Shown: positions 26,626 to 36,195 of the stretch, piece after piece | Layout: every line of letters begins with the position of its first letter | How positions within the stretch are numbered: position 1 is the first letter of the stretch | Assembly: GCF_001375535.1 (NCBI RefSeq) | Contig: NZ_LN831197.1 | Coordinates: 477,385-541,384, forward strand | Length of the DNA stretch: 64,000 bases | Direction: 5' to 3' | Origin: Bacillus niameyensis | GTDB lineage: Bacteria; Bacillota; Bacilli; Bacillales; Bacillaceae_C | Made by a program: the position numbers and the translations under genes | Notes under the pieces: model-generated | The model's input: only the letters and a program-made list of their open reading frames with translations | Told to the model about the DNA's origin: nothing | Database searches by the model: none

Positions 26626-27046
26626 GCAATCTGGTTTTACATTACTTGAAGCGATCATGAACATATTCATCCTGTCGCTTATCATGCTGTTTCTGCCTTT
26701 AATTTTTCAGTCTGTAAATGCGATCGATAAAGTAATGGAAGTAGAAGATGACTTTGAATGGAATTTATTTCTTATTGGTCTTCGAAATGAATTAAAAGAG
26801 GCTGATCATGTTGCGGTTGTAAAACCATATCTTTTTATTGAGAAAGGGGCATTGAAAATTCAGTATGTACAGTATGGCTTAGTAGTAAGAAGGCAAGTTG
26901 ATGGGTCAGGTCATGAAATTGTTTTACAAAACATTAAAAGTCTACAATTTTTAAAAGAAGATAATCATTTGCATGTTCAAACTGAATTTTTAAGTGGCGT
27001 TGAGGATGAGGCTTCATTTTTATTACCTTTGAGCAGGGAGGAGTAG
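26591..27046 (+). CDS. comGF: Competence protein ComGF
   Basis: About 151 residues, beginning near LNMKEIKNVLNKQ with the prepilin-like helix SGFTLLEAIMNIFILSLIMLFL. The C-terminal part has the repeated strand pattern of ComGF. The start is uncertain: the TTG at 26591 is 8 nt after GGGAG; an ATG at 26597 is the alternative. It overlaps comGE by about 30 bp. The TAG stop lies between the ribosome binding site and the start of comGG. Confidence 0.85.
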   Translation: MNMKEIKNVLNKQSGFTLLEAIMNIFILSLIMLFLPLIFQSVNAIDKVMEVEDDFEWNLFLIGLRNELKEADHVAVVKPYLFIEKGALKIQYVQYGLVVRRQVDGSGHEIVLQNIKSLQFLKEDNHLHVQTEFLSGVEDEASFLLPLSREE

Positions 27047-27050
27047 AGCC

Positions 27051-27215
27051 ATTAATAAAGAAAGTGGGGCAGTTTATCCAATTGTATTATTAATTTGTTC
27101 TATTGCGTTAATCATTCTCTTTGAAGCTACACTTATTTATCTTTCAGAATTAGGGTTTGTTAGGGAGATGAAGGAATTTTATTTAAATGAAATTAGAGAA
27201 CGGTTGATCCAATAA
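27051..27215 (+). CDS. comGG: Short ComGG with probable ATT start
   Basis: The 54-residue frame encodes NKESGAVYPIVLLICSIALI and continues with ILFEATLIYLSELGF to the end ERLIQ. The GxxYPxxL pattern and hydrophobic helix match the N-terminus of ComGG, the last gene of the comG operon. No ATG, GTG or TTG precedes this in frame. An ATT at 27051 lies 9 nt after GGAGG (27037-27041), so AUU initiation is inferred. B. subtilis ComGG has about 124 residues; the C-terminal half is missing and stop codons follow in all frames before aroK. It may be a decayed gene or a natural short form. Confidence 0.65.
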   Translation: MNKESGAVYPIVLLICSIALIILFEATLIYLSELGFVREMKEFYLNEIRERLIQ

Positions 27216-27268
27216 GGATAAAAAATGATAAGATAATAGAGTGTGTCATTGGGGAGGAGATGAGGCAA

Positions 27269-27778
27269 ATGCCAATAAATGAGTCATTATACTTGATTGG
27301 CTTTATGGGGGCTGGAAAAACTTCTGTTGGACGAGCATTAGCGTTAAAAACCGGTAATCCAGTTATGGATCTTGATGATCGAGTAGAAGAAGAAGCGAAT
27401 ATGAGTATTCGAGATATCTTCGAACAATATGGTGAAAGCTATTTCAGAGAGTTGGAATCAAAAATATTACGAGATTCAATTCATAAGAAAGCGATCATTA
27501 CAACTGGAGGCGGAGTTGTTCTGAACAGAGAGAATCGTGAATTTCTTCAAAAGACGAAGCGTGTCATATTTCTGAAGTGCGATCCAGAGGTGACTTTTTC
27601 GAGAATTGGAGATGACCCTCTAAGACCACTTATAAAAAATAAAACAGCAAAAGAAATCGGTGAGATGTATAAAGAGAGGCTTCCTTATTATATGGAATGT
27701 GCGGCATTATCAATTGACACGACTCATCTCTCCATTGATGAAATAGCCAAGGAAATTCAAAAAGAAATGAATCTTTAA
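27269..27778 (+). CDS. aroK: Shikimate kinase
   Basis: The 169-residue P-loop kinase phosphorylates shikimate in aromatic amino acid synthesis. Walker A is GFMGAGKTS, substrate-binding motifs are DLDDRVEEE, FRELE and TTGGGVVL, and the lid includes DDPLRPL. The ATG at 27269 is 9 nt after GGAGGAG; the ATG at 27260 directly abuts that site. It lies just after the comG operon; its partner aroQ is at 41.7 kb. Confidence 0.93.
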   Translation: MPINESLYLIGFMGAGKTSVGRALALKTGNPVMDLDDRVEEEANMSIRDIFEQYGESYFRELESKILRDSIHKKAIITTGGGVVLNRENREFLQKTKRVIFLKCDPEVTFSRIGDDPLRPLIKNKTAKEIGEMYKERLPYYMECAALSIDTTHLSIDEIAKEIQKEMNL

Positions 27779-27828
27779 TTTATAGATTGGCTATACTTTT
27801 TAATATGTTAGATACATGTTAAAAAGGG

Positions 27829-28017
27829 GTGAGTCAACTGTCCTTTAATGATTATGTGAAATTTATGACAGAATCATTTGTTAAGCACTTTGAATTGCCA
27901 AAGTCTGAACGAATTCAATTAAAACAAGAACGAAAGGAAGCAAAGCCACCGATGATTTATCAATGGTTTGGACTTTTGCCCTTTTCCATCCGAATGCTAT
28001 TTAAGAAAAATGGCTGA
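27829..28017 (+). CDS. yqzE: YqzE family protein
   Basis: A 62-residue or slightly shorter protein with FNDYVKFMTESFVKHFELP and the conserved end WFGLLPFSIRMLFKKNG, the YqzE signature. The start is unclear. A GTG at 27829 lies within the ribosome binding site AAGGGGTGA. A CTG at 27838, 5 nt after that site, would give the family length before NDYVKF. YqzE follows the comG operon in B. subtilis too. It may be anchored by the C-terminal hydrophobic stretch. Function unknown. Confidence 0.8.
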   Translation: MSQLSFNDYVKFMTESFVKHFELPKSERIQLKQERKEAKPPMIYQWFGLLPFSIRMLFKKNG

Positions 28018-28060
28018 CTCCAAACTCTGCATGAGTATAAGGAGATCAGCCTCTTTTCTT
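28012..28060 (+). terminator. Terminator after yqzE
   Basis: GGCTGA-CTCC pairs with GGAG-A-TCAGCC around a 19-nt loop and a T-rich run follows. It overlaps the last codons of yqzE. Confidence 0.65.
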
Positions 28061-28143
28061 TGTAAGCTTCAGTATTTTGCGCTAGGATATGGCAACATAG
28101 TTTGCTTTTTCTGCTCGGTAACTAGACAGGAGTTCCGCTTTTC

Positions 28144-28935
28144 TTATAAAGCTTTTAAATAAAAAATACCACCATTAATAATCTCGATGTTTACAATCGG
28201 TTCATATTGATCTTGCAAAGCTTGTTTCTCAATTCCATATGTTTCGGGCTTCTCATCATGTTCCTCATAAAAGTGATCTAAAAGTTGTAAATCTCTTTGC
28301 CACCTTGCTCGTGCCTCTTCAGCCCAACTATGGTTCTCCGCGGTAATTGTATTTGTTAAGTAGGATTCAATTCTACTTAAACCGCTTTGAGGTTTAATTA
28401 TGGGTGAAACGGTAAAACAATAGTCAGGAATTTTCGGTTGCAATCGTCTGTTTTGGATTTCATGAAAAAATTGATCTACTAACGTTCCGTTAATTAAATT
28501 TAATCCTAAAGACCGTATAACATCTTTCTTTCGATCACATTGATAAGAGGTTTTAACGTTTAGCATTAACCACGGATGTAAGGCAGTTTGCTGGTGATTT
28601 TCAACTACATTTGGCACTTCAAACAGGCGAATATATTTAGCAAGCTCTTTTGTCGTCGCAAATAATTGGTGAAGACGTGGCGCACCAAAATGAATCGCTT
28701 CTCCTTTAAGATCTTCTGGCACTTGTTTTTGATCTGTAATAAAGGTTATTTTCATTGGATTTGGAGTACCGCCAGTTTTTTCGAGATACGTCCAATAAAA
28801 GGGTCGATTCATCAAAGCTTTATCCATATCAACCGTAAGTTGAATGGTCATGTATCCATTTTTATCTTCTTCGATGTCACAGTTATTTTCAGTAAAAAAA
28901 GTTTTAAGAAATTGATGTATTTCTGTTTGCAGCAA
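28144..28935 (-). CDS. yqhG: YqhG family protein
   Basis: About 263 residues, cytoplasmic, with no membrane span. N-terminal QTEIHQFLKTFFTENNCDI, HFGAPRLHQLF and many charged helices fit YqhG. The TTG at 28935 is preferred, since it lies 9 nt after AGGAGG; the ATG at 28944 directly abuts that site. It overlaps yqhH by about 32 bp and both run together, so it probably works with the helicase. Biochemical role unknown. Confidence 0.8.
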   Translation of the reverse strand: MLQTEIHQFLKTFFTENNCDIEEDKNGYMTIQLTVDMDKALMNRPFYWTYLEKTGGTPNPMKITFITDQKQVPEDLKGEAIHFGAPRLHQLFATTKELAKYIRLFEVPNVVENHQQTALHPWLMLNVKTSYQCDRKKDVIRSLGLNLINGTLVDQFFHEIQNRRLQPKIPDYCFTVSPIIKPQSGLSRIESYLTNTITAENHSWAEEARARWQRDLQLLDHFYEEHDEKPETYGIEKQALQDQYEPIVNIEIINGGIFYLKAL

Positions 28936-30607
28936 TAGATACATCCTCCTTTCTCATAGAGTCAGCAAATTGGATTAATGATGATAAATTTTCCATTTTT
29001 ATTTTCATTTCTCCTTCGGATTTGGATTGATGGAAAATATCATTCAAATATTCCTCCATATTCGTACCGTCAAATCTTGTTAAAATTTCGTCTAATTCTC
29101 CAACTACTCTTTCAAATAAATCAATTTTTTCGTATAGAAGCTTCAAGATATGTTCTTCAATCGTATTTTTTACAGTAAAATTATATATTTTCACATTGTT
29201 CTCTTGTCCAAGTCGATGAATTCTTCCGATTCTTTGTTCCAAGCGCATCGGATTCCAAGGTAGATCAAAATTAATGATATGGGAACAAAATTGGAGGTTT
29301 ATTCCCTCACCACCAGCTTCTGTTGCAATTAAAACTTGAGCGTGATTTTTGAAAAGTTCACGCATCCAGTCTTTTTTACTTCTCTTAAATCCGCCCCTGA
29401 AAGGTACAGAACGAATCCCATTTTGTTGGAGGAACCATTGTAAATACATTTGTGTTGCTCGATATTCGGTAAAGATAATAACCTTATCATTAATAGTTTG
29501 AATTAGCTCTAATGCTTTCTCAGCTTTGGAATTATGGCTAACGGCATCAATCTTAGTTTTAATCCATTGACATTTTTCCATAAAAGCTTTTGTTGGATTT
29601 TCCATTTTACTTAACATATTTTTTAAAGTTAGAAATACGGCTTCTCGGCTACTACAGGCTTCCCTTTTTAAAGTCATTAACGAAAACCCATGAGCAGAAT
29701 ATCCAGAATCCTTCTCCTTTAATACATCAATGGCTTGATATAACTCCTTCTCATCTTCAGAAAAAGAGATATAGACACTTTCAATTTCACGTTCAGGCCA
29801 CTCTACACCTGTATCGTTTCTTCTGTTTCGAATCATCACTTTATTAACTAGCTCTTTTAAAAATGCATCCTCTTTCATTGATGCTTTATTGCTATTTTTA
29901 TATTTGTCCAAAAACCCACTTTCACTGCCTAAATGTCCAGGCTTAAGCAGGGAGACAAGATGGAAAATTTCCTCAATTTTATTTTGGATAGGTGTTGCTG
30001 TTAATAGTAAACAAAATTTCTTTTTGAGCGATTGAACAAATTGATAGTTTTGTGTTTTTGGGTTTTTTAGTTTGTGTGCCTCATCAATAATAATTAGATC
30101 ATAGTCCTGTTCTGCAATAATTTCTTTATGTGGGCTCCGTTTAGCCGTGTCAATTGAAGAAACAACACAAGAATATTGTTCCCAGACATAGCTTTTTCGC
30201 TGGGCTACCGCAGGAATGTGAAATTTTGAGTTTAATTCTTGTACCCATTGTGATACAAGGGATGCGGGCACAAGAATTAGCACTTTATTGACTAGTCCGC
30301 GAATCATATATTCTTTTAATATGAGTCCAGCTTCAATCGTTTTTCCAAGTCCCACTTCGTCAGCTAAAATCGCTTTACCGTTCATATTTTCTACGACTTG
30401 TTGAGCCGTTTCTAGCTGATGCGGCAGAGGAGTTAAATTAGGTAAATATTTTGGGGCAACTAATCCTTCAAATGAAGGAACCGTTAGATGTTTTTCTGAC
30501 TCAAATGCTAATTTAAATAGTTCATAGTTAGCCCACGGACCATCTTTTTCAAGCCGATCCATAAAGTCACTTTTCCATGTTTGGTCGAATTGAATCCTTA
30601 TAGACAT
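28904..30607 (-). CDS. yqhH: SNF2-family helicase YqhH
   Basis: The 567-residue ATPase of the RapA/SNF2 type shows helicase motif I in LADEVGLGKTIEAGLI, motif II in IIDEAHKLKN, motif III in LLTATPIQN, and motifs V-VI in EAGGEGINLQ and EQRIGRIHRLGQ. It should move along duplex DNA or remodel RNA polymerase complexes; substrate unknown. I use ATG 30607 behind TAGGAGGCG. The end overlaps yqhG. In B. subtilis the yqhH-yqhG pair lies divergent from gcvT exactly as here. Confidence 0.9.
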   Translation of the reverse strand: MSIRIQFDQTWKSDFMDRLEKDGPWANYELFKLAFESEKHLTVPSFEGLVAPKYLPNLTPLPHQLETAQQVVENMNGKAILADEVGLGKTIEAGLILKEYMIRGLVNKVLILVPASLVSQWVQELNSKFHIPAVAQRKSYVWEQYSCVVSSIDTAKRSPHKEIIAEQDYDLIIIDEAHKLKNPKTQNYQFVQSLKKKFCLLLTATPIQNKIEEIFHLVSLLKPGHLGSESGFLDKYKNSNKASMKEDAFLKELVNKVMIRNRRNDTGVEWPEREIESVYISFSEDEKELYQAIDVLKEKDSGYSAHGFSLMTLKREACSSREAVFLTLKNMLSKMENPTKAFMEKCQWIKTKIDAVSHNSKAEKALELIQTINDKVIIFTEYRATQMYLQWFLQQNGIRSVPFRGGFKRSKKDWMRELFKNHAQVLIATEAGGEGINLQFCSHIINFDLPWNPMRLEQRIGRIHRLGQENNVKIYNFTVKNTIEEHILKLLYEKIDLFERVVGELDEILTRFDGTNMEEYLNDIFHQSKSEGEMKIKMENLSSLIQFADSMRKEDVSIAANRNTSIS

Positions 30608-30745
30608 AACACGCCTCCTAATAATAAGGAAAAAGATTGATGAAACCATCAATTGATGGTACGATGATGTTGATTTGGAAACCGTAACAATTATTTAAAG
30701 TAATTATAGTATGTCCAAAAAATTTAATAAATATTGGCGAATGAG

Positions 30746-31176
30746 AGCAAGGGGAGAGACCGCAAATCGCGGCGCCGAAGGAGCAAGCAATGAGATTGTG
30801 AATCTCTCAGGCAAAAAGACCCTTGTTTGACGCAACTCTGGAGAGTGTTCTAATTAGAAAAGCGAAAGCGCCCCGTTTAGCGACGTAGAAACTTCCTAGC
30901 TTCTGACGAGATAAAGGAAACACGATAAGTCCGACAGGACGAATCGATGTTGACTTATCGTAGGAAGAAGCGTAGAAGATTCCTAGTCGCTGGGCGCTGG
31001 AGCTAGACAAAGAAAAGCGAAAGCGCCCCGTTTAGCGACGTAGAAGTTTCCTAGTCGCTGGGCACTGTAGCTGGACCTAAACTAATTAAGGACCACCAAA
31101 GGGGTAAGCCGTGAAGGTCAAACTCTCAGGTGAAAGGACAGGGAAATCCGTATGAAGGGATTTTTCTGTCCTTTTT
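30746..31176 (+). promoter_or_regulatory. Tandem glycine riboswitch with terminator
   Basis: Aptamer 1 runs from CAAGGGGAGAG (30748) through GGCGCCGAAGGAGCAA and AATCTCTCAGGC to CCCTTG (30820-30825), which pairs with CAAGGG as P1. Aptamer 2 begins with CTCTGGAGAGTG (30836), continues after an insertion with CCACCAAAGGGG (31093 on), AACTCTCAGGTG and CAGGG. The expression platform is an AGGACAG/CTGTCCT stem ending in T6 at about 31135-31176. Glycine binding should prevent termination and switch on gcvT-gcvPA-gcvPB. The odd feature is about 225 nt of repeat DNA in the P2 loop of aptamer 2. Confidence 0.92.
30857..31081 (+). repeat. Repeat-family insertion inside aptamer 2 of the glycine riboswitch
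   Basis: Two related units lie head to tail. The first (to about 31013) begins AGAAAAGCGAAAGCGCCCC and ends GCTGGAGCTAGACAA, with an inner stem GATAAGTC/GACTTATC. The second (31014-31076) has the same two ends without the middle. Each folds as GCGCCC/GGGCGC plus AGCGAC/GTCGCT. The direct repeat CTAATTA lies on both sides (30850-30856 and 31082-31088). It is the same family as the array at 46-48 kb. Confidence 0.85.
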
Positions 31177-31231
31177 TCGTTCCACGGAATAGTTTTGATT
31201 TAGAATTAATGAGTTGAAAGGAGTGCGCGTG

Positions 31232-32338
31232 ATGACAACTTTAAAAAGAACGCCGTTGGATCCGCTTTATGAAGAGATGGGAGCAAAAACGATTGATTTT
31301 GGGGGGTGGGCGCTTCCCGTCCAATTTTCCAGTATTAAAGACGAACATCATGCGGTTAGAACTAAAGCTGGATTGTTTGATGTATCTCATATGGGAGAAG
31401 TGATTGTCAAGGGCAAAGACAGCTTAAAATTTTTACAAAAGATGCTAACCAATGATCTAGCAAAACTAAAAGCAGGTGAAGTTCTTTATACGGCTATGTG
31501 TTATGACGACGGTGGTACAGTAGATGACCTACTAGTTTATCAATTGGCAGAAATGGAATACTTGTTAGTTGTGAATGCAGCCAATACAGAAAAGGATTTT
31601 GAGTGGCTAACGGAACATATCGAGGGAGAAGTCACGATCGAGAACGTTTCGAATGAATATGCCTTACTAGCCATCCAAGGACCAGCCTCCTGCGATATTC
31701 TTCAAAGTGTTGTAAATGTAGATATGCAAGGGCTTAAATTTTTTAATTTTTGGCAAAATGTACAAATCAATGGTGCGAATACATTGTTATCACGGACAGG
31801 ATATACGGGTGAAGATGGTTTTGAAATTTATTGTAATCCAAAAGACGCTACAATGCTTTGGAAGCTCCTCCTAGAAACTGGCGAAAAGCAAGGTCTTCTT
31901 CCATGTGGTTTAGGTGCAAGAGATACTCTTCGTTTTGAGGCATGTTTACCATTATATGGCCAAGAACTAAGTAAAAATATTACTCCTCTAGAAGCTGGGA
32001 TTGGTTTTGCTGTTAAATTAAATAAAAGCGTCAGTTTTATTGGTCAAAAATCCCTCCAAAAGCAAAAAGAAGATGGGATCTCCCGAAAAAATGTTGGGAT
32101 TGAGATGATTGATCGGGGAATTCCAAGACAAGGATACAAAGTTTACGACGATCATAATGAAATTGGTGAAGTAACGTCTGGAACTCAATCACCAACATTG
32201 AAAAAGAATGTTGGATTAGCATTAATTGATATAGAGCAGTGTGAAATTGGTCGTGAAGTCTTTGTGGATATCCGTGGGAAACGATTGAAAGCGAAAATTA
32301 TATCCAAACCTTTTTATGCAAGACAAAAAAATAAATAG
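31232..32338 (+). CDS. gcvT: Aminomethyltransferase (glycine cleavage T protein)
   Basis: The 368-residue folate enzyme takes the aminomethyl group from H protein and yields methylene-THF and ammonia. Visible family motifs are [20 protein letters not shown], the folate-binding [16 protein letters not shown] and [11 protein letters not shown]. The ATG at 31232 follows AAGGAG. It opens a three-gene operon under the glycine riboswitch. The H protein gene is not in this window, as in B. subtilis. Confidence 0.96.
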   Translation: MTTLKRTPLDPLYEEMGAKTIDFGGWALPVQFSSIKDEHHAVRTKAGLFDVSHMGEVIVKGKDSLKFLQKMLTNDLAKLKAGEVLYTAMCYDDGGTVDDLLVYQLAEMEYLLVVNAANTEKDFEWLTEHIEGEVTIENVSNEYALLAIQGPASCDILQSVVNVDMQGLKFFNFWQNVQINGANTLLSRTGYTGEDGFEIYCNPKDATMLWKLLLETGEKQGLLPCGLGARDTLRFEACLPLYGQELSKNITPLEAGIGFAVKLNKSVSFIGQKSLQKQKEDGISRKNVGIEMIDRGIPRQGYKVYDDHNEIGEVTSGTQSPTLKKNVGLALIDIEQCEIGREVFVDIRGKRLKAKIISKPFYARQKNK

Positions 32339-32350
32339 GGGGCTAAGAGT

Positions 32351-33700
32351 ATGGGAGAACATCGTTATCTGCCGATGACTGAGCAAGATAAAAAAGAAAT
32401 GCTCGAAGCAATTGGTGTCAACACGATTGATGAGCTTTTTTCCGATATACCTGAAAAAGTTAGATTTAAAGGCGAATATAAAATTAAAAAAGCAAAGTCT
32501 GAACCGGAATTGCTCAGAGAATTGACTAGATTAGCAGCCAAAAATGCGGATATGAAACAATATGTATCGTTTTTAGGTGCGGGTGTTTATGACCATTACA
32601 TCCCAACAATTGTTGATCATGTAATTTCGAGGTCAGAATTTTATACAGCGTATACACCTTATCAACCAGAAATTTCCCAAGGAGAGCTTCAGGCAATCTT
32701 TCAATTTCAAACAATGATTTGTGAGCTTACGGGTATGGCTGTGGCAAATTCATCGATGTATGACGGAGGCACAGCGCTTGCAGAAGCAGCTATGCTAAGC
32801 GCTGCTCAAACTAGACGGAAAAAAATCTTAGTTTCTAAAACAGTCCATCCCGAATCCAGAGAAGTGTTAAAAACATATGCAATGGGCCAAAATATTGAAA
32901 TTGTAGAAATTCCTTATAAAAATGGTGTAACGGATGTAGATTCACTTGTAGATGAACTTAGTCAGGATGTAGCTGGATTAATTGTTCAATATCCGAATTT
33001 TTTTGGTCAAATTGAGCCATTAAAGGAAATAGAACGATTAATCCATGAACAAAAAGGATTGATGATCGTTTCTAGTAATCCGCTTTCATTAGGGATTTTA
33101 ACTCCTCCTGGGGACTTAGGGGCTGATATAGTTGTCGGTGATGCACAAGTATTTGGCATTCCTGCTTCTTTTGGAGGACCACATTGCGGTTATTTTGCTG
33201 TTACAGAAAAATTAATGAGAAAGGTTCCTGGGCGCCTTGTCGGTCAAACCGTTGATGAGAATGGAAAAAGAGGGTTTGTTTTAACTTTACAAGCACGTGA
33301 ACAGCATATCCGTCGCGATAAAGCAACATCTAACATTTGCTCCAATCAGGCACTAAATGCTCTGGCTGCTTCAGTAGCAATGACAGCTCTTGGAAAAAAA
33401 GGGGTTCGTCAAATGGCTATTCAAAATATGCAGAAGACTCATTATGCAATGAAACTTTTTAAAGAAAAAGGCTTTGACATCCCGTTTACTGGGCACCATT
33501 TTAATGAATTTGTTATACGATTAAATACATCAATACAGGGTTTAAATAAAAAACTTTTAAATAAGGGAATTATTGGTGGTTACGATCTTGGGCGTGATTA
33601 CCCTGAACTTGAAGGGCACATACTTATTTGTGTTACTGAATTAAGAACGAAAGACGAAATAAATGCATTAGTGCAGGAAATGGGGGAAAACGATGAGTAA
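32351..33700 (+). CDS. gcvPA: Glycine dehydrogenase, subunit 1
   Basis: The 449-residue alpha subunit of the split P protein decarboxylates glycine together with subunit 2. Characteristic stretches are [42 protein letters not shown] and [12 protein letters not shown]. It binds no PLP lysine itself; that residue is in subunit 2. Start ATG lies behind AGGGGGC. It follows gcvT by 12 bp and overlaps gcvPB by 8 bp. Confidence 0.96.
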   Translation: MGEHRYLPMTEQDKKEMLEAIGVNTIDELFSDIPEKVRFKGEYKIKKAKSEPELLRELTRLAAKNADMKQYVSFLGAGVYDHYIPTIVDHVISRSEFYTAYTPYQPEISQGELQAIFQFQTMICELTGMAVANSSMYDGGTALAEAAMLSAAQTRRKKILVSKTVHPESREVLKTYAMGQNIEIVEIPYKNGVTDVDSLVDELSQDVAGLIVQYPNFFGQIEPLKEIERLIHEQKGLMIVSSNPLSLGILTPPGDLGADIVVGDAQVFGIPASFGGPHCGYFAVTEKLMRKVPGRLVGQTVDENGKRGFVLTLQAREQHIRRDKATSNICSNQALNALAASVAMTALGKKGVRQMAIQNMQKTHYAMKLFKEKGFDIPFTGHHFNEFVIRLNTSIQGLNKKLLNKGIIGGYDLGRDYPELEGHILICVTELRTKDEINALVQEMGENDE

Positions 33701-35150
33701 CTTAAAGCTTATTTTTGAACTATCTAAGCCGGGACGAATTGGATATAGTTTACCTGAACTGGATGTTCCAGAAACTGATTTAAGTGAGTGTATACCTGAA
33801 GAATACATTCGAAAAGAAGAACCAGATCTTCCAGAAGTATCTGAACTAGACATAATGCGTCATTTTACCGAACTATCTACCCATAACCATGGTGTAGATT
33901 CAGGTTTTTATCCACTTGGATCTTGTACGATGAAATATAATCCAAAGATCAACGAACAAGTGGCTCGATTCCCGGGCTTTGCTCATATTCACCCTTATCA
34001 ACCAGAATCCTCTGTACAAGGTGCACTTGAATTAATGTATGATCTTCAAGAACATTTGAAAGAGATAACGGGTATGGATGAAGTTACCCTACAACCAGCA
34101 GCGGGAGCCCATGGTGAATGGGCCGGATTGATGCTAATTCGAGCATATCATGAGGCAAATGGGGACACAGCAAGGACAAAGGTAATTATTCCCGATTCTG
34201 CCCATGGTACGAACCCAGCTTCTGCTTCTGTTGCTGGGTTTGAAACAGTCACAGTTAAATCAGGCCCAGATGGACTTGTCGATATTGAGCATTTGAAGGA
34301 AATCGTTGGTCCCGATACAGCAGCCCTTATGTTAACAAACCCTAATACCCTTGGCTTATTTGAAGAGGGAATTTTGGAATTGGCTGAGATTGTCCATGGG
34401 GTTGGTGGAAAGCTTTATTATGATGGGGCGAATCTAAATGCCGTTATGTCCAAGGCGCGTCCTGGTGATATGGGATTTGACGTCGTCCACTTAAATCTTC
34501 ATAAAACGTTCACTGGTCCACATGGTGGTGGCGGACCTGGATCGGGACCAGTCGGGGTAAAAGCAGATTTAGTTCCATTTTTACCGAAACCCGTGATCAC
34601 GAAGAATGGTGACAACTATCTGATCGATTATGACCGTCCACAAGCTATCGGTCGCGTGAAACCATTTTACGGAAACTTTGGCATTAATGTGAGGGCCTAC
34701 ACGTATATTCGCTCAATGGGCCCAGATGGTTTGAAGGCTGTAACTGAATATGCTGTGTTAAATGCCAATTATATGATGAGAAGGCTTGCTCCATATTTCG
34801 ATCTTCCCTATGATCGCCACTGTAAACATGAATTTGTTTTGAGCGGCAAGCGACAAAAGACACTAGGTGTCCGTACTTTAGACATTGCAAAGCGACTATT
34901 AGATTTTGGCTTTCATCCACCGACTGTTTATTTTCCACTCATTGTTGAAGAGTGTATGATGTTAGAACCGACTGAAACAGAGTCGAAAGAAACGCTGGAT
35001 GCCTTTATCGACACGATGATTCAAATTGCGCAAGAAGTAGAGGAGAACCCAGAGATTGTTCAAGAAGCCCCACATACTACGCTTGTAAAACGTTTGGATG
35101 AAACATTGGCTGCTCGAAAACCAATATTGCGTTATCAGGAAGCAGATTAA
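33693..35150 (+). CDS. gcvPB: Glycine dehydrogenase, subunit 2
   Basis: The 485-residue beta subunit of the split P protein carries the PLP lysine in [18 protein letters not shown]. Other motifs are [11 protein letters not shown] and [11 protein letters not shown]. It completes the glycine cleavage P protein. It overlaps gcvPA by 8 bp, a sign of coupled translation of the two subunits. A strong terminator follows. Confidence 0.96.
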   Translation: MSNLKLIFELSKPGRIGYSLPELDVPETDLSECIPEEYIRKEEPDLPEVSELDIMRHFTELSTHNHGVDSGFYPLGSCTMKYNPKINEQVARFPGFAHIHPYQPESSVQGALELMYDLQEHLKEITGMDEVTLQPAAGAHGEWAGLMLIRAYHEANGDTARTKVIIPDSAHGTNPASASVAGFETVTVKSGPDGLVDIEHLKEIVGPDTAALMLTNPNTLGLFEEGILELAEIVHGVGGKLYYDGANLNAVMSKARPGDMGFDVVHLNLHKTFTGPHGGGGPGSGPVGVKADLVPFLPKPVITKNGDNYLIDYDRPQAIGRVKPFYGNFGINVRAYTYIRSMGPDGLKAVTEYAVLNANYMMRRLAPYFDLPYDRHCKHEFVLSGKRQKTLGVRTLDIAKRLLDFGFHPPTVYFPLIVEECMMLEPTETESKETLDAFIDTMIQIAQEVEENPEIVQEAPHTTLVKRLDETLAARKPILRYQEAD

Positions 35151-35196
35151 GAATAATAGCAAGCGTATTACCTATCAACGCTTCTGGCTACAGGAT

Positions 35197-35243
35197 AAAA
35201 GTTGCTCCAAAGGGGAATATTTCATCCTTTTGGAGCAACTTTT
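35197..35243. terminator. Bidirectional terminator (gcvPB/ATPase gene)
   Basis: AAAAGTTGCTCCAAAAGG pairs with CCTTTTGGAGCAACTTTT, an almost perfect long stem (about 17 bp) flanked by A and T runs. Confidence 0.88.
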
Positions 35244-36045
35244 ATGTAAAGTGTCTTAAAAAAGATTGGGGAGATGCTAAAAAGCTTTCCATTACTTGGA
35301 CATGTTCAATATCTTCATAATCAATTAATACAGGCGGATGATGATCGAAACTAAAAATTTCAGCTTCTGGGATGGCCATAATCATCGGTGAATGAGTAAT
35401 AATAATAAATTGACATCCTTCTTTAATTGCATCCATGATGATACTTATTAAACTTAATTGTCGCATCGGAGATAAGGGAGTTTCAGGCTCGTCTATAAGA
35501 TAAAGTCCATTCGGCTGTATTCTCATTTTAAAGAAATCTAAGAAACTTTCCCCGTGCGATCTAGTTTCAAGGCCCTCGTTATAAAAATGTTTTAAATCTT
35601 CCAGTGTTCTTAAATGAGGCATAGAAGCTAGACCTTTGGCATAGGATGATTTGTTTTTATACTCTATTTCAATTAAATTGAGCTCTTTTTCTGCATCTTG
35701 TTTCATCTGTTTAATTCTTTTCACAAAAGAAATGAAATCTTCCGCTCTTAAAAAAAATCCACGTGATTGGCGTTTTCTCCAATTGAGTCTCATCATTCCT
35801 GATAATGTTTGTGCATGCATCAAGTCTTGATCATTAGCAATTTCCATCGCCCCAGCAGTCGGTAGATTTGCAGAAGCTGCAATTCCTTCGAGAATCGTTG
35901 ATTTTCCAGTTCCATTTTCGCCAACGAAAATTGTGACAGGTTTGTTAAATTCAATTGATTCCATTGTTTGTAAAACCGGAAGAATAAATGGAAAAGCCTC
36001 TCTTTTTAGATTCCGCTGATCGAAAGTTAAAGAAGTTAAAATAAT
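35242..36045 (-). CDS. AAA-family ABC-like ATPase with probable ATT start
   Basis: The frame encodes about 267 residues. Walker A is GENGTGKST, Walker B is LYLIDEPETPLS and the H-loop is IIITHSP, as in small RecF/SMC-like ATPases of unknown role. The first ATG (35964) gives 240 residues and starts only nine residues before Walker A. Upstream in-frame codons encode LTSLTFDQRNLKREAFPF and ILPVLQT, which look like the family N-terminus. No ATG, GTG or TTG occurs there; a TGA at 36054-36052 closes the frame. An ATT at 36045 lies 9 nt after GGGAG. I infer AUU initiation. Downstream of yqhL, same strand. Confidence 0.7.
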   Translation of the reverse strand: MILTSLTFDQRNLKREAFPFILPVLQTMESIEFNKPVTIFVGENGTGKSTILEGIAASANLPTAGAMEIANDQDLMHAQTLSGMMRLNWRKRQSRGFFLRAEDFISFVKRIKQMKQDAEKELNLIEIEYKNKSSYAKGLASMPHLRTLEDLKHFYNEGLETRSHGESFLDFFKMRIQPNGLYLIDEPETPLSPMRQLSLISIIMDAIKEGCQFIIITHSPMIMAIPEAEIFSFDHHPPVLIDYEDIEHVQVMESFLASPQSFLRHFT

Positions 36046-36071
36046 GTCGACTCACTCCCAAGTTTGAAAAT

Positions 36072-36096
36072 AACCCACAGATCAGTTCTGTGGGTT
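36072..36096 (-). terminator. Terminator of yqhL
   Basis: AACCCACAG and CTGTGGGTT form a 9-bp stem; on the minus strand a T-rich run follows. It separates yqhL from the ATPase gene. Confidence 0.7.
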
Positions 36097-36195
36097 AATT
36101 AAAAGTAATGACTGTAATAAAATTCATGTGGAAATTTAAAGAAGGATTTGCGCCTTTCTTTGTCATTGATAAGCATGCGTCTTCCACTTCTCTTA

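Noticed and set aside
30807-31010. 67-residue minus-strand frame across the glycine riboswitch
   Set aside because: It lies antisense to the aptamers and repeat units and has no ribosome binding site.
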